Below are positions 1 to 5,790 of a stretch of DNA of 7,272 nt, in pieces. Where the stretch lies: NCBI GenBank assembly GCA_023398615.1, contig JAEWSD010000142.1, positions 1-7,272 of the forward strand. The letters are read 5' to 3'. The stretch is from Bacillota bacterium (GTDB lineage: Bacteria; Bacillota; Clostridia; Lachnospirales; Lachnospiraceae). The notes beneath the pieces were generated by a model, which did no database searches, was not told the DNA's origin, and worked only from the letters and a program-made list of their open reading frames with translations. A program made the translations under genes and the position numbers. Positions within the stretch are counted from its first letter, which is position 1. Each line of letters begins with the position of its first letter.

Positions 1-93
1 GTTGTAATACTAATTCCATGGTTGACCATGAGATTAAGATAAAATAACATTTTCTTAAGCCTTGAAACCATATTGATCTCCCAAACACCTTTG

Positions 94-122
94 TTGACTT
101 TACGTCCCAATACTAATATAGT
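94..122 (+). promoter_or_regulatory. Sigma-A-type promoter of radA
   Basis: TTGACT at 94-99 and TATAGT at 117-122 are separated by exactly 17 bases, close to the vegetative consensus. Transcription would start near 129, leaving a leader of about 35 bases before the radA start. The first 93 bases of the window hold no coding sequence I can support, only a short CATGG/CCATG inverted repeat near 18-31 of unknown meaning. The radA gene therefore seems to begin its own transcription unit. Confidence 0.75.
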
Positions 123-160
123 ATGAAGCTTCAGTCATAATGTGTGAATCTTAAATAACA

Positions 161-176
161 GGAGTTGATTAAAATT
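161..176 (+). promoter_or_regulatory. Awkward ribosome binding site and start region of radA
   Basis: The only purine-rich Shine-Dalgarno core is AGGAG ending at 164, which directly abuts the TTG codon at 165 with no spacer. An in-frame TAA at 156-158 rules out a start further upstream, and the first ATG downstream lies far inside the ATPase domain (codon 82). Between TTG and the first zinc-binding cysteine the only other possible initiators are ATT codons at 168 and 174 and ATA at 189. The ATT at 174 has a normal 9-base spacing. Either TTG is used with a poorly placed site, or a rare ATT start is used. Confidence 0.5.
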
Positions 177-1553
177 AAGAGCAAAACCATATATAAATGC
201 GGCAATTGCGGCTATGAGGCGTCAAAATGGGTTGGGCGCTGTCCTGATTGTAACAACTGGAATACCTTTGAGGAAGTTTTGGTGGAGGCTAAGAAAAGCG
301 GAAGGGCGGCTGCACCCCGTGCAATAAAAAAAATAGCCCGGCTGAAGGAGGTAAAAGCCAGCAACAGTGACCGCATTGTCACCGGTATCAATGAATTCAA
401 CAGGGTTATGGGCGGCGGGATCGTAAGGGATTCCATAACAATTATCACCGCTAAGCCCGGCGCCGGGAAGTCGACACTGCTGCTGCAGGTTGCTGCCGAT
501 GTTGCTGCCGGAGGTTTAAAAGTACTATATGTATCAGGTGAGGAAAGTGAAAGTCAGATCAAAAGCAGAGCCGACAGGCTTTTTGAAAGTATAGAGACGG
601 GAGTATGGGTATATTCCGACAATAGTATGGACAATGTTCTTGAGGTTGTGGGGCAAATAGACCCTGATATTTTAATTGTTGACAGTATCCAAACCTTTGT
701 ACTTGAGGGCTTTCCAGGTTCCCGTGCAGGATCTCCCACGCAGACAATGGAGTGTGCAAATGAACTGCTGAAGCTGGCAAAGGATCCGTCCAGACCACGT
801 GCGGTCTTTTTGGTGGGCCAGATGAATAAAAATGAGGAAATCGCCGGCCTGCGTTCTCTTGAACATCTTGTGGATGCAGTATTGATACTGGATGGAGACA
901 ATGAGGAGGAACTCAGGGGCTTGTCGGTATCCAAAAACAGGTTTGGAAGCACCTGGGAGAGAGGATATTTCTCAATGACCGAGAACGGATTGATTTCAAT
1001 AGATAATCCCTCGGAGTTCTTTATGACTGCACGGGACAAAAACGAACAGGTCTCAGGAAGTGCCCTGACCGTGGTAAAGGATGGTTCCCGGCCTATAATA
1101 GTCGAGATAGAAAGTCTTGTATCAAAAACCTTCACTCCTTTCCCTTCAAGAATCGGCGAATGTGTACGCAGGGAACAGCTGAGTACTCTGATATCCATAC
1201 TAGAGCAGAGAGGGAAGATATCCCTGTATGATAAGGACGTGGTGATAAAAACCACAGGAGGGCTGAAGTTTAAAGAGCCGGCGGTAAATTTGTCAATCAT
1301 AATGAGTATTGTGTCTTCTGTGTATGACAAAGATATACCCAATAGCACTGTGTTCATATCAGATGTAGGCCTGACCGGTGAATTAAAAAAAGTACCTTCT
1401 CTTGAGCTCAGAATAAGGGAGTTGGACAGAAGGGGCTTCAAACAGGTTTACATAGCCAGAAATGCACTGTTAAGATCCCAGGATATTAAGAATATAGAAA
1501 TAGTTGAATGCAAATCGCTCCAGGAAGTTATAAGGCGTGTTTTTCAAAAATAA
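165..1553 (+). CDS. radA: RadA/Sms-type DNA recombination and repair ATPase, divergent form
   Basis: A cytoplasmic RecA-fold ATPase. Family members drive branch migration and process recombination intermediates. The 462-residue length is normal for RadA, and the domains come in the family order. A C4 zinc finger uses Cys12, Cys15, Cys26 and Cys29. The Walker A motif is AKPGAGKST near 96-104, the Walker B region is ILIVDSIQT at 169-177, and the RadA-specific KNRFG motif is at 257-261. A Lon-protease-like C-terminal domain runs from about 290 to 455 with GGLKFKEPA and VGLTGELKKVPSLELR. Several positions are unlike standard RadA as I remember it: AKPGAGKST replaces the usual GEPGIGKST type, and VGQMNKNEEIAG replaces the usual VGHVTKEGxIAG. 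This could therefore be a second, specialised RadA paralogue. The TTG start gives a cysteine position matching the family. The identity is secure; paralogue status is inference. Confidence 0.93.
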   Translation: MIKIKSKTIYKCGNCGYEASKWVGRCPDCNNWNTFEEVLVEAKKSGRAAAPRAIKKIARLKEVKASNSDRIVTGINEFNRVMGGGIVRDSITIITAKPGAGKSTLLLQVAADVAAGGLKVLYVSGEESESQIKSRADRLFESIETGVWVYSDNSMDNVLEVVGQIDPDILIVDSIQTFVLEGFPGSRAGSPTQTMECANELLKLAKDPSRPRAVFLVGQMNKNEEIAGLRSLEHLVDAVLILDGDNEEELRGLSVSKNRFGSTWERGYFSMTENGLISIDNPSEFFMTARDKNEQVSGSALTVVKDGSRPIIVEIESLVSKTFTPFPSRIGECVRREQLSTLISILEQRGKISLYDKDVVIKTTGGLKFKEPAVNLSIIMSIVSSVYDKDIPNSTVFISDVGLTGELKKVPSLELRIRELDRRGFKQVYIARNALLRSQDIKNIEIVECKSLQEVIRRVFQK

Positions 1554-1577
1554 TTAACGCCTTGTGAAGGAGAATGA

Positions 1578-1669
1578 ATGTTTAAAATTGGAGACTTTGC
1601 AAGGCTCAACAGAGTTTCAATAAAAACATTAAGACACCATATGATAAGGTGGGACTGGTGTTTGGTTAG
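1578..1669 (+). pseudogene. Frameshifted and truncated MerR-family regulator remnant
   Basis: An ATG at 1578 sits five bases after an AAGGAG site and opens a typical MerR N-terminus, MFKIGDFARLNRVSIKTLRH, covering the helix-turn-helix. In frame, the protein then turns into non-family sequence from residue 21 and ends at a TGA at 1752-1754. Skipping two bases (1638-1639) restores the family pattern YDKVGLV from 1640 to 1660, followed at once by a TAG at 1667-1669. Both signals mean the MerR wing and effector domain are gone. It lies 24 bases after radA in the same direction. The start style resembles MerR proteins with GyrI-like effector domains, but that domain is not present here to confirm it. 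The in-frame 58-residue product is unlikely to be functional. Confidence 0.8.
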
Positions 1670-1850
1670 GACCAAAACGTTTGAATTGTCATTGAATGCT
1701 AATGCTGATATTATGCAAGGCAAAGTAGTTTCCTTATCTGCGCATGGTGCTTGATGTTGTGTAAGTGTAGAAAATTTATATTAGGCGAGTTAAGGAATAA
1801 AATATATCCTCTCTTTTCCGCAAGTGAAATCAAGCAATGCAATTTCCATT
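1670..1850 (+). other. Gene-less stretch between the merR remnant and the araC promoter
   Basis: I see no supported gene here. The frame opened at 1578 continues to a TGA at 1752-1754 but the residues match no family I recognise, and stops are frequent afterwards. The stretch is AT-rich and may be decayed remnant of the lost 3' part of the merR gene or the junction of an insertion. No terminator with a T-run is evident. Confidence 0.4.
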
Positions 1851-1851
1851 A

Positions 1852-1870
1852 CTCTATAATGGCTATAGAG
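1852..1870 (+). promoter_or_regulatory. -10 box embedded in an inverted repeat, upstream of the AraC gene
   Basis: CTCTATA at 1852-1858 and TATAGAG at 1864-1870 are perfect inverted arms around a five-base centre. A consensus TATAAT at 1855-1860 lies inside the left arm and loop. No good -35 hexamer is found 16-18 bases upstream (the 17-base position reads AAGCAA), which is the arrangement expected of a promoter needing an activator. The downstream AraC protein is the obvious candidate to bind, but that is inference. Confidence 0.5.
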
Positions 1871-1894
1871 GGTTGAAACGAGGTGAACAGATGA

Positions 1895-2860
1895 ATGTAC
1901 GAGTGGCACAAGCAAATCCAAATAATCGTTGATGAAATTGACGAGTGTATTAAAAATCGTAACGGTGAAGCAATAACGCTACGATTTCTTTCCCGCAAGT
2001 TAGGTTATTCCGAATTTCATACTACGAGAAAATTTAAGGAAATATCGGGTATGCAATTTAGGGATTATCTGCGGCATAGAAAATTAGCCTTTGCACTAAA
2101 AGAGGTCCGGGATAGTGAAAAAAGCCTTTTAGATATTGCTTTTGATTATGGTTTTTCATCACATGAAGCTTTTACCAGAGCTTTCAAGGGAACATATGGT
2201 GTAACTCCAAGTGGATACCGAAAAAAGCCTAAGCCTGTCGTTCTTCGTACAAAAATAAACCCTTTTGACCGCTACTTTTTAGGATTGGGAGAGATTGGGA
2301 TGATGAAATCCACAGATAATGTTAAAATTTATTTTGTAACTATTCCCGCACACAAATTTTTGTATATTAAAAACTATGAGAGTAATGGGTATTGGGATTT
2401 TTGGCAAAAGCAAAGTCTTATTCCGGGACAGGACTGCGAAACAATTTGCGGCTTACTCGATAGTATCAAGGGTAAATTGGATGACGATGGCGGGAGCGAA
2501 TCTAACGGTGGCGGCGGACAGATTATGGCGTACATTAACGACCCGGACGGCAGACTATGCGATTGGGGTATTCCACGTACAGAGTGTTATGGTGCACGAC
2601 TTCCTTTTGATTATAAAGGCGAAGTACCACCACAAATGCTTATGGTTGATGTTCCCGAAGCGGAGTATATTGTTTTTGAACATGGGCCATTCGATTATGA
2701 GCAGGAAAACCGTAGTGTGGAGGAAAAGATTGAAAAGGCAATGGCAACTTTTGATTTTGCAGGCACTGGTTACTGCTTTGATACTTCCCCCGGTAGAATA
2801 ATTTACTTTTATTATAATCCGGAACGGTTTTTCAAGTATATCAGACCGGTGCGGAAGTAA
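1895..2860 (+). CDS. AraC-family transcription regulator with C-terminal GyrI-like effector domain
   Basis: A cytoplasmic DNA-binding regulator of 321 residues. The N-terminal part, about 8-110, is an AraC/XylS DNA-binding domain with two helix-turn-helix units near 28-50 (LRFLSRKLGYSEFHTTRKFK) and 78-100 (LLDIAFDYGFSSHEAFTRAF), closed by the family signature YGVTPSGYR at 101-109. The rest, about 125-321, resembles the GyrI-like or AraC effector-binding fold that senses small hydrophobic or drug-like compounds in Rob- and BmrR-type regulators. A glycine-rich acidic loop at 197-208 interrupts it. The domain order, DNA binding first, is that of Rob-like proteins. The start at 1895 is chosen because the ATG at 1891 is out of frame and soon stops; GAGGTG at 1880-1885 gives nine-base spacing. 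No efflux or target gene is adjacent, so its regulon cannot be read from this window. Confidence 0.9.
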   Translation: MYEWHKQIQIIVDEIDECIKNRNGEAITLRFLSRKLGYSEFHTTRKFKEISGMQFRDYLRHRKLAFALKEVRDSEKSLLDIAFDYGFSSHEAFTRAFKGTYGVTPSGYRKKPKPVVLRTKINPFDRYFLGLGEIGMMKSTDNVKIYFVTIPAHKFLYIKNYESNGYWDFWQKQSLIPGQDCETICGLLDSIKGKLDDDGGSESNGGGGQIMAYINDPDGRLCDWGIPRTECYGARLPFDYKGEVPPQMLMVDVPEAEYIVFEHGPFDYEQENRSVEEKIEKAMATFDFAGTGYCFDTSPGRIIYFYYNPERFFKYIRPVRK

Positions 2861-2899
2861 ATAAAATCGACTGCATAAACGACAAATATATAGCTAAAC

Positions 2900-3102
2900 G
2901 GGGCTGTTGCAAAACTCTTACTTATGATGTATCTCTTTGAATTGTTCCTGAATATTTCTCGAAATTTGTACTCCGTCGCGCGAGAACCAGCGACATTCTC
3001 TATCTTGTCGCTTCTCGCACATACCTCGTACAAATTATCTCGAAATATTCAGGAACAATTCATTTAGAACGTCATATTAAGTATGAGTTTTGCAACAGCC
3101 CC
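2900..3102. mobile_element. 203-bp MITE-like element with long nested inverted repeats, no transposase
   Basis: The ends are perfect 18-bp inverted repeats (GGGGCTGTTGCAAAACTC at 2900-2917 and its complement at 3085-3102). Further in, 2938-2958 and 3042-3062 are perfect 21-bp complements, 2963-2971 pairs with 3028-3036, and 2980-2995 pairs with 3006-3018 apart from two unpaired bases, closing on a loop of about ten bases. Almost the whole element can fold into one long hairpin. No ORF spans it that looks like a transposase. The tip TGTTGCAAA recalls ends of IS6- and IS1182-type insertion sequences from memory, which would make it a non-autonomous relative. I cannot see a convincing target-site duplication in the flanks. 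It lies between the AraC gene and the MarR promoter and could also stop or shield transcription between them. Confidence 0.85.
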
Positions 3103-3128
3103 TGTAAATTTCTCGGTACGATAAAATG

Positions 3129-3165
3129 CGGATATAAAAATCCGGAGGGTAAAAAAGGGTAAAAT
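3129..3165 (+). repeat. Small hairpin and GGGTAAAA direct repeat
   Basis: CGGAT at 3129-3133 and ATCCG at 3140-3144 can pair across a six-base AT loop. GGGTAAAA follows twice, at 3148-3155 and 3158-3165, spaced by ten bases (one helical turn). The hairpin is not followed by a T-run, so it is not a standard terminator. The direct repeats sit upstream of the MarR promoter and could be protein contact sites; nothing more can be said. Confidence 0.35.
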
Positions 3166-3170
3166 ATTTA

Positions 3171-3182
3171 TAATATATTGAC
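3171..3182 (+). promoter_or_regulatory. Second, imperfect copy of the MarR-type operator overlapping the -35 box
   Basis: The twelve bases TAATATATTGAC match CAATATATTGTC of the downstream palindrome (3216-3227) at ten positions. This copy overlaps the -35 hexamer at 3178-3183 and lies 45 bases upstream of the other copy. Low sequence complexity makes a chance match possible. Confidence 0.4.
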
Positions 3183-3206
3183 TAATTAAAATAATGATGT
3201 TATTAT
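3178..3206 (+). promoter_or_regulatory. Promoter of the marR-ATC hydrolase operon
   Basis: TTGACT at 3178-3183 and TATTAT at 3201-3206 are spaced by 17 bases, a strong vegetative-type promoter. The predicted start near 3213 falls at the edge of a perfect palindrome, and the MarR start codon is about 40 bases further on. A second TTGACT promoter of the same quality precedes radA. Confidence 0.75.
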
Positions 3207-3213
3207 ATTTAAA

Positions 3214-3227
3214 GACAATATATTGTC
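3214..3227. promoter_or_regulatory. Perfect 14-bp palindrome, likely MarR autoregulatory operator
   Basis: GACAATATATTGTC is self-complementary over all 14 bases. It sits just after the -10 box, at the expected transcription start, and 25 bases before the MarR start codon. Dimeric MarR proteins commonly repress their own operon from palindromes in this position. The site fits that role; actual binding is inference. Confidence 0.65.
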
Positions 3228-3251
3228 ATAGTAGATCAAGAGGATGATTGG

Positions 3252-3752
3252 ATGGAAGATTCGAAAGAATTATTTTTATGGCAACAAACCTTTACAGCCC
3301 TATTATCGGTTTCAAACAAATTGCAAGTGTATGGTGATAAATATATTAACAATTTGACTGTGCGGCAGTTGATGGCGATGATTGCGATTGCCCATTTGCC
3401 AAAAGGTGAAGCATCTTTGAATGGAATCGCAAAAAAGTTGGGAACGACGAAACAGAATATTAAACAACTGATTAATGCTATGGAGAAAAAAGGATATGTT
3501 ATCACAACACCATCTGAGAGAGACAAACGCGCTTGTAATGTAGAAATTTCTGAGGTTGGTCAAATAGTCTTTAAGAATAGCTATAAACACGGTATAGAAT
3601 TACTTGCAAAACTATTTAAGACTTTTTCGGTTGATGAGCTGCAAGTCCTCTGGGGTTGTCTAAAAAAGCTATATAGTTTTGACGGTGAAGAACAGGATGG
3701 TTTGGATGAACCAGCCCAACTATATAACAATATGTTTAGAATGAACGATTAA
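3252..3752 (+). CDS. MarR-family winged-helix transcription regulator
   Basis: A 166-residue cytoplasmic regulator, within the normal MarR size range. The winged helix covers about residues 35-105: the recognition helix is around 66-81 (TKQNIKQLINAMEKKGY), and the wing SERDKRACNVEIS at 88-100 contains the D-x-R pair typical of the family. N- and C-terminal helices would form the dimer interface. The ATG at 3252 follows AAGAGG (3238-3243) by eight bases; the ATG at 3244 is out of frame. It is the first gene of an apparent two-gene operon with the ATC hydrolase-family gene, 19 bases apart. A strong promoter with palindromic sites precedes it, so autorepression relieved by a small ligand is likely. 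The ligand is unknown; a substrate of the neighbouring enzyme is a reasonable guess. Confidence 0.9.
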   Translation: MEDSKELFLWQQTFTALLSVSNKLQVYGDKYINNLTVRQLMAMIAIAHLPKGEASLNGIAKKLGTTKQNIKQLINAMEKKGYVITTPSERDKRACNVEISEVGQIVFKNSYKHGIELLAKLFKTFSVDELQVLWGCLKKLYSFDGEEQDGLDEPAQLYNNMFRMND

Positions 3753-3771
3753 AGGTGTAGAAGGTAACTTT

Positions 3772-4404
3772 ATGAAATATACAAATTTATGCAAGTTATA
3801 TTACCTTGTATTCAGCAAAATATTACGTGAGAGCATTTCTGAGCAGTATGGAAATGAGTATACGAAATCGTTGCTGAAAAAGGCAGAATCGGAATATAAA
3901 AACATGATTGTAAGAGCATCTTCGACAGGTGGCAAAGAAAATCCAATGTCGTCCAATTTGTATCAGGGCATGGTTTTTCTTGCAATCTATAAATCGGCAG
4001 CCGGTAAAATCCCTGCAAATGAAATGAAGAAAATGGTTATAAACGCTCTCAAACACTCCAAAATCGTAAAACTTGCAACACAGAATATTAACAGGCAATC
4101 CGACAAATACCGCGAGTGGATACATAAAACAGCATGTTGGACACAGAAAAATGCTGAACGCTATCCGATGAATTGGATTATGCGTGAAAATCTCACTGCG
4201 GACAAACCCGGAACATATTATGAATACACTCGCTGTGCGTTATATGAACTTTGTAAAATGGAAAAATGCCCGGAAATTGCACCAATGTTTTGCGCAATGG
4301 ATTATGTTACCGCACATTTCGGAAAGTCCAAGCTAATTCGTAAAGGATCACTTGCGCAAGGTGCGCCGTTTTGCGATTTTTGTTATGTTGAGGAAGATGA
4401 ATAA
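3772..4404 (+). CDS. L-2-amino-thiazoline-4-carboxylate hydrolase-family protein
   Basis: A 210-residue soluble protein resembling the ATC hydrolase family. The founding Pseudomonas enzyme opens the thiazoline ring of ATC on the way to L-cysteine. Family-like features are NPMSSNLY at 57-64, the cysteine-rich stretch CALYELCKMEKCPEIAPMFCAMDYV at 155-179 (Cys155, Cys161, Cys166, Cys174, Asp177), and the terminal pattern R-K-G-S-L-A-Q-G-x-x-x-C-D-F at 190-203. No signal peptide or membrane segment is seen. It starts 19 bases after the MarR gene with GAAGG seven bases before the ATG, so the two are surely cotranscribed. Most clostridial members of this family have no tested activity, and the true substrate may be another thiol-derived or xenobiotic ring. 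The family call is recognised from memory of the sequence pattern; the reaction is inference. Confidence 0.72.
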   Translation: MKYTNLCKLYYLVFSKILRESISEQYGNEYTKSLLKKAESEYKNMIVRASSTGGKENPMSSNLYQGMVFLAIYKSAAGKIPANEMKKMVINALKHSKIVKLATQNINRQSDKYREWIHKTACWTQKNAERYPMNWIMRENLTADKPGTYYEYTRCALYELCKMEKCPEIAPMFCAMDYVTAHFGKSKLIRKGSLAQGAPFCDFCYVEEDE

Positions 4405-4415
4405 AGGTGAAGCCC

Positions 4416-4490
4416 ATGAATAAAATGTTACTATTCAGCTGCAGTATTGCTTGCATTACGAAGAATATTCATTATAATAGTAAGAAGTGA
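4416..4490 (+). CDS. 24-codon small ORF, possible stub of a third operon gene
   Basis: An ATG at 4416, twelve bases after the ATC hydrolase-family stop, follows AAGGTG (4403-4408) by seven bases. The reading frame MNKMLLFSCSIACITK... runs 24 codons to TGA at 4488-4490. The hydrophobic opening could be the start of a membrane or flavodoxin-like protein, but it is too short to assign. The good ribosome site and operon spacing suggest a gene cut short by a deletion or junction just before the DUF1015 leader. It could also be noise. A TATAAT sequence inside it (4473-4478) may instead serve the next gene. Confidence 0.35.
   Translation: MNKMLLFSCSIACITKNIHYNSKK
4451..4478 (+). promoter_or_regulatory. 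Candidate promoter for the DUF1015 gene
   Basis: TTGCAT at 4451-4456 and a consensus TATAAT at 4473-4478 are 16 bases apart. A second TATAAT occurs at 4493-4498 but lacks a good -35 at the right distance. Either could start a leader of about 30-50 bases before the ATG at 4533. The base composition change between the ATC hydrolase-family gene and the DUF1015 gene supports separate transcription. Confidence 0.45.
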
Positions 4491-4532
4491 CGTATAATAA
4501 ATATTTTTACAATGGCGTAGGAGGATTTTATC

Positions 4533-5774
4533 ATGGCGATTGTCAGACCTTTTCAATGTATCAGACCGAATCGGAAGGTTGCACACAGGGTGGCTGCGCT
4601 GCCTTATGATGTTTATAACCGTAAGGAAGCCAAGGCTGAGGTTATTCGGGAGCCCTTATCTTTCTTAAAGATAGACAGGGCCGAGACCCAGTTTGATGAC
4701 AGTGTTGATACCTATGATGACAGAGTATACCAAAAGGCCAGGGGATTGCTGGACGATATGCTTCGTACCGGAACCCTGGAGAAGGATTCCGGCGAATGTT
4801 ATTACCTCTATGAGCTGATTATGAACGGAAGGTCGCAGACCGGTATGGTTGCGTGTGCTTCGATTGATGATTACCTGGATAATACCATTAAAAAACATGA
4901 GAATACCAGAGAGGATAAGGAGCTGGACAGAATTCGCCACGTAGATGCCTGTGATGCACAGACAGGGCCCATATTTCTTGCATACCGTTCCAATTCGTCT
5001 ATTGACGGCATAGTAGGCGAAGTTAAGAAGACAGAGGCTTTATACGGTTTTACGGCACCGGACGGAATTATACATAAGGTCTGGAGGATCAGTGTACGGG
5101 ATAAGATTGAAGCAATCCGCGGCGCATTTGATTCCATAGAAAGCATCTACATTGCAGACGGTCATCACAGGGCGGCTTCCGCCGTTAAGGTGGGCTTAAA
5201 AAGAAGGCATGAGAACCCGGGATATACAGGGAAGGAAGAGTTTAACTATTTTCTTTCCGTTTTGTTTCCCGAAGACCAGCTTATGATTCTGCCTTATAAC
5301 CGTGTCGTCAGGGATTTGAACGGTATGACCAAGGAAGAATTTCTGGGAAGAATTGCCGAACGTTTTACGGTTGAACTGATCGGAAACAGTGCCTTTGCTC
5401 CCGCAGCTAAGGGCAGCTTTGGAATGTTTCTTGATGACGACTGGTATAAGCTGACGGCAAATAATGAGATATGCGGCAGCACTGACCCTGTTGAATCCCT
5501 GGATGTTTCCGTTTTACAGGATTACCTGCTGGGGCCGGTACTTGGAGTAGAGGATGCCCGTACCGACAGACGGATTGATTTTATCGGAGGAATCAGGGGC
5601 TTATCGGAGCTTGAGAAGAGGGTCCATGAAGATATGGCGGTTGCTTTTTCCATGTATCCGACCGGTATTGCGGAGCTGTTTGCCGTCTCGGACGCAGGTA
5701 AGCTGATGCCTCCGAAATCCACCTGGTTTGAACCCAAGCTAAGGAGCGGTTTATTTATACATAAGCTGTCATAG
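4533..5774 (+). CDS. DUF1015 family protein, possible ParB/SerK-like amino acid kinase
   Basis: A 413-residue soluble protein of the DUF1015 family, of typical length and complete at both ends. Conserved stretches are VAALPYDVYNRKEA at 20-33, KHENTREDKELDR at 121-133, YIADGHHRAASA at 206-217, and the C-terminal signature MPPKSTWFEPKLRSGLFIHK at 392-411. The DGHHR motif recalls the GxxR motif of ParB-fold nucleotide enzymes, and such proteins have been database-annotated as SpoOJ/ParB-like. Archaeal free serine kinase SerK has the same general fold. In clostridia, DUF1015 genes are often found near serine biosynthesis genes, from memory. A serine or related small-molecule kinase role is therefore plausible but unproven here, and no ser genes are in this window. 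AGGAGG at 4519-4524 lies eight bases before the ATG. The gene has its own likely promoter and a strong terminator, so it appears monocistronic. Confidence 0.88.
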   Translation: MAIVRPFQCIRPNRKVAHRVAALPYDVYNRKEAKAEVIREPLSFLKIDRAETQFDDSVDTYDDRVYQKARGLLDDMLRTGTLEKDSGECYYLYELIMNGRSQTGMVACASIDDYLDNTIKKHENTREDKELDRIRHVDACDAQTGPIFLAYRSNSSIDGIVGEVKKTEALYGFTAPDGIIHKVWRISVRDKIEAIRGAFDSIESIYIADGHHRAASAVKVGLKRRHENPGYTGKEEFNYFLSVLFPEDQLMILPYNRVVRDLNGMTKEEFLGRIAERFTVELIGNSAFAPAAKGSFGMFLDDDWYKLTANNEICGSTDPVESLDVSVLQDYLLGPVLGVEDARTDRRIDFIGGIRGLSELEKRVHEDMAVAFSMYPTGIAELFAVSDAGKLMPPKSTWFEPKLRSGLFIHKLS

Positions 5775-5790
5775 ACTGCAATATTACATG

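Noticed and set aside
1..93. Riboswitch or RNA gene upstream of radA
   Set aside because: Only a short CATGG/CCATG repeat is present, with no conserved riboswitch core or extended pairing.
554..1441. Long minus-strand open frame inside radA
   Set aside because: It is antisense to a clearly recognised RadA gene, has no family resemblance and no ribosome site that I can see.
1532..1563. Inverted repeat AAGGCGT/ACGCCTT across the radA stop codon, as a terminator
   Set aside because: The 18-base loop is long and the stem is followed by GTGAAGGAG rather than a T-run, so it does not look like an intrinsic terminator.
2376..2801. Second plus-strand frame within the AraC gene
   Set aside because: It overlaps the effector domain in another frame and has no recognisable domain; it is a shadow.
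2812..3033. Minus-strand ORF covering the left half of the hairpin element
   Set aside because: It starts inside the element's right half and runs into the AraC gene; its residues match no transposase and arise from the inverted repeats.
2885..3112. Target-site duplication of the hairpin element
   Set aside because: The flanks GCTAAAC and TGTAAAT share only short AT-rich matches, not a clean duplication, so none is claimed.
3812..4125. Minus-strand ORFs opposite the ATC hydrolase-family gene
   Set aside because: They are antisense to a gene with family motifs and good operon context, with no independent support.
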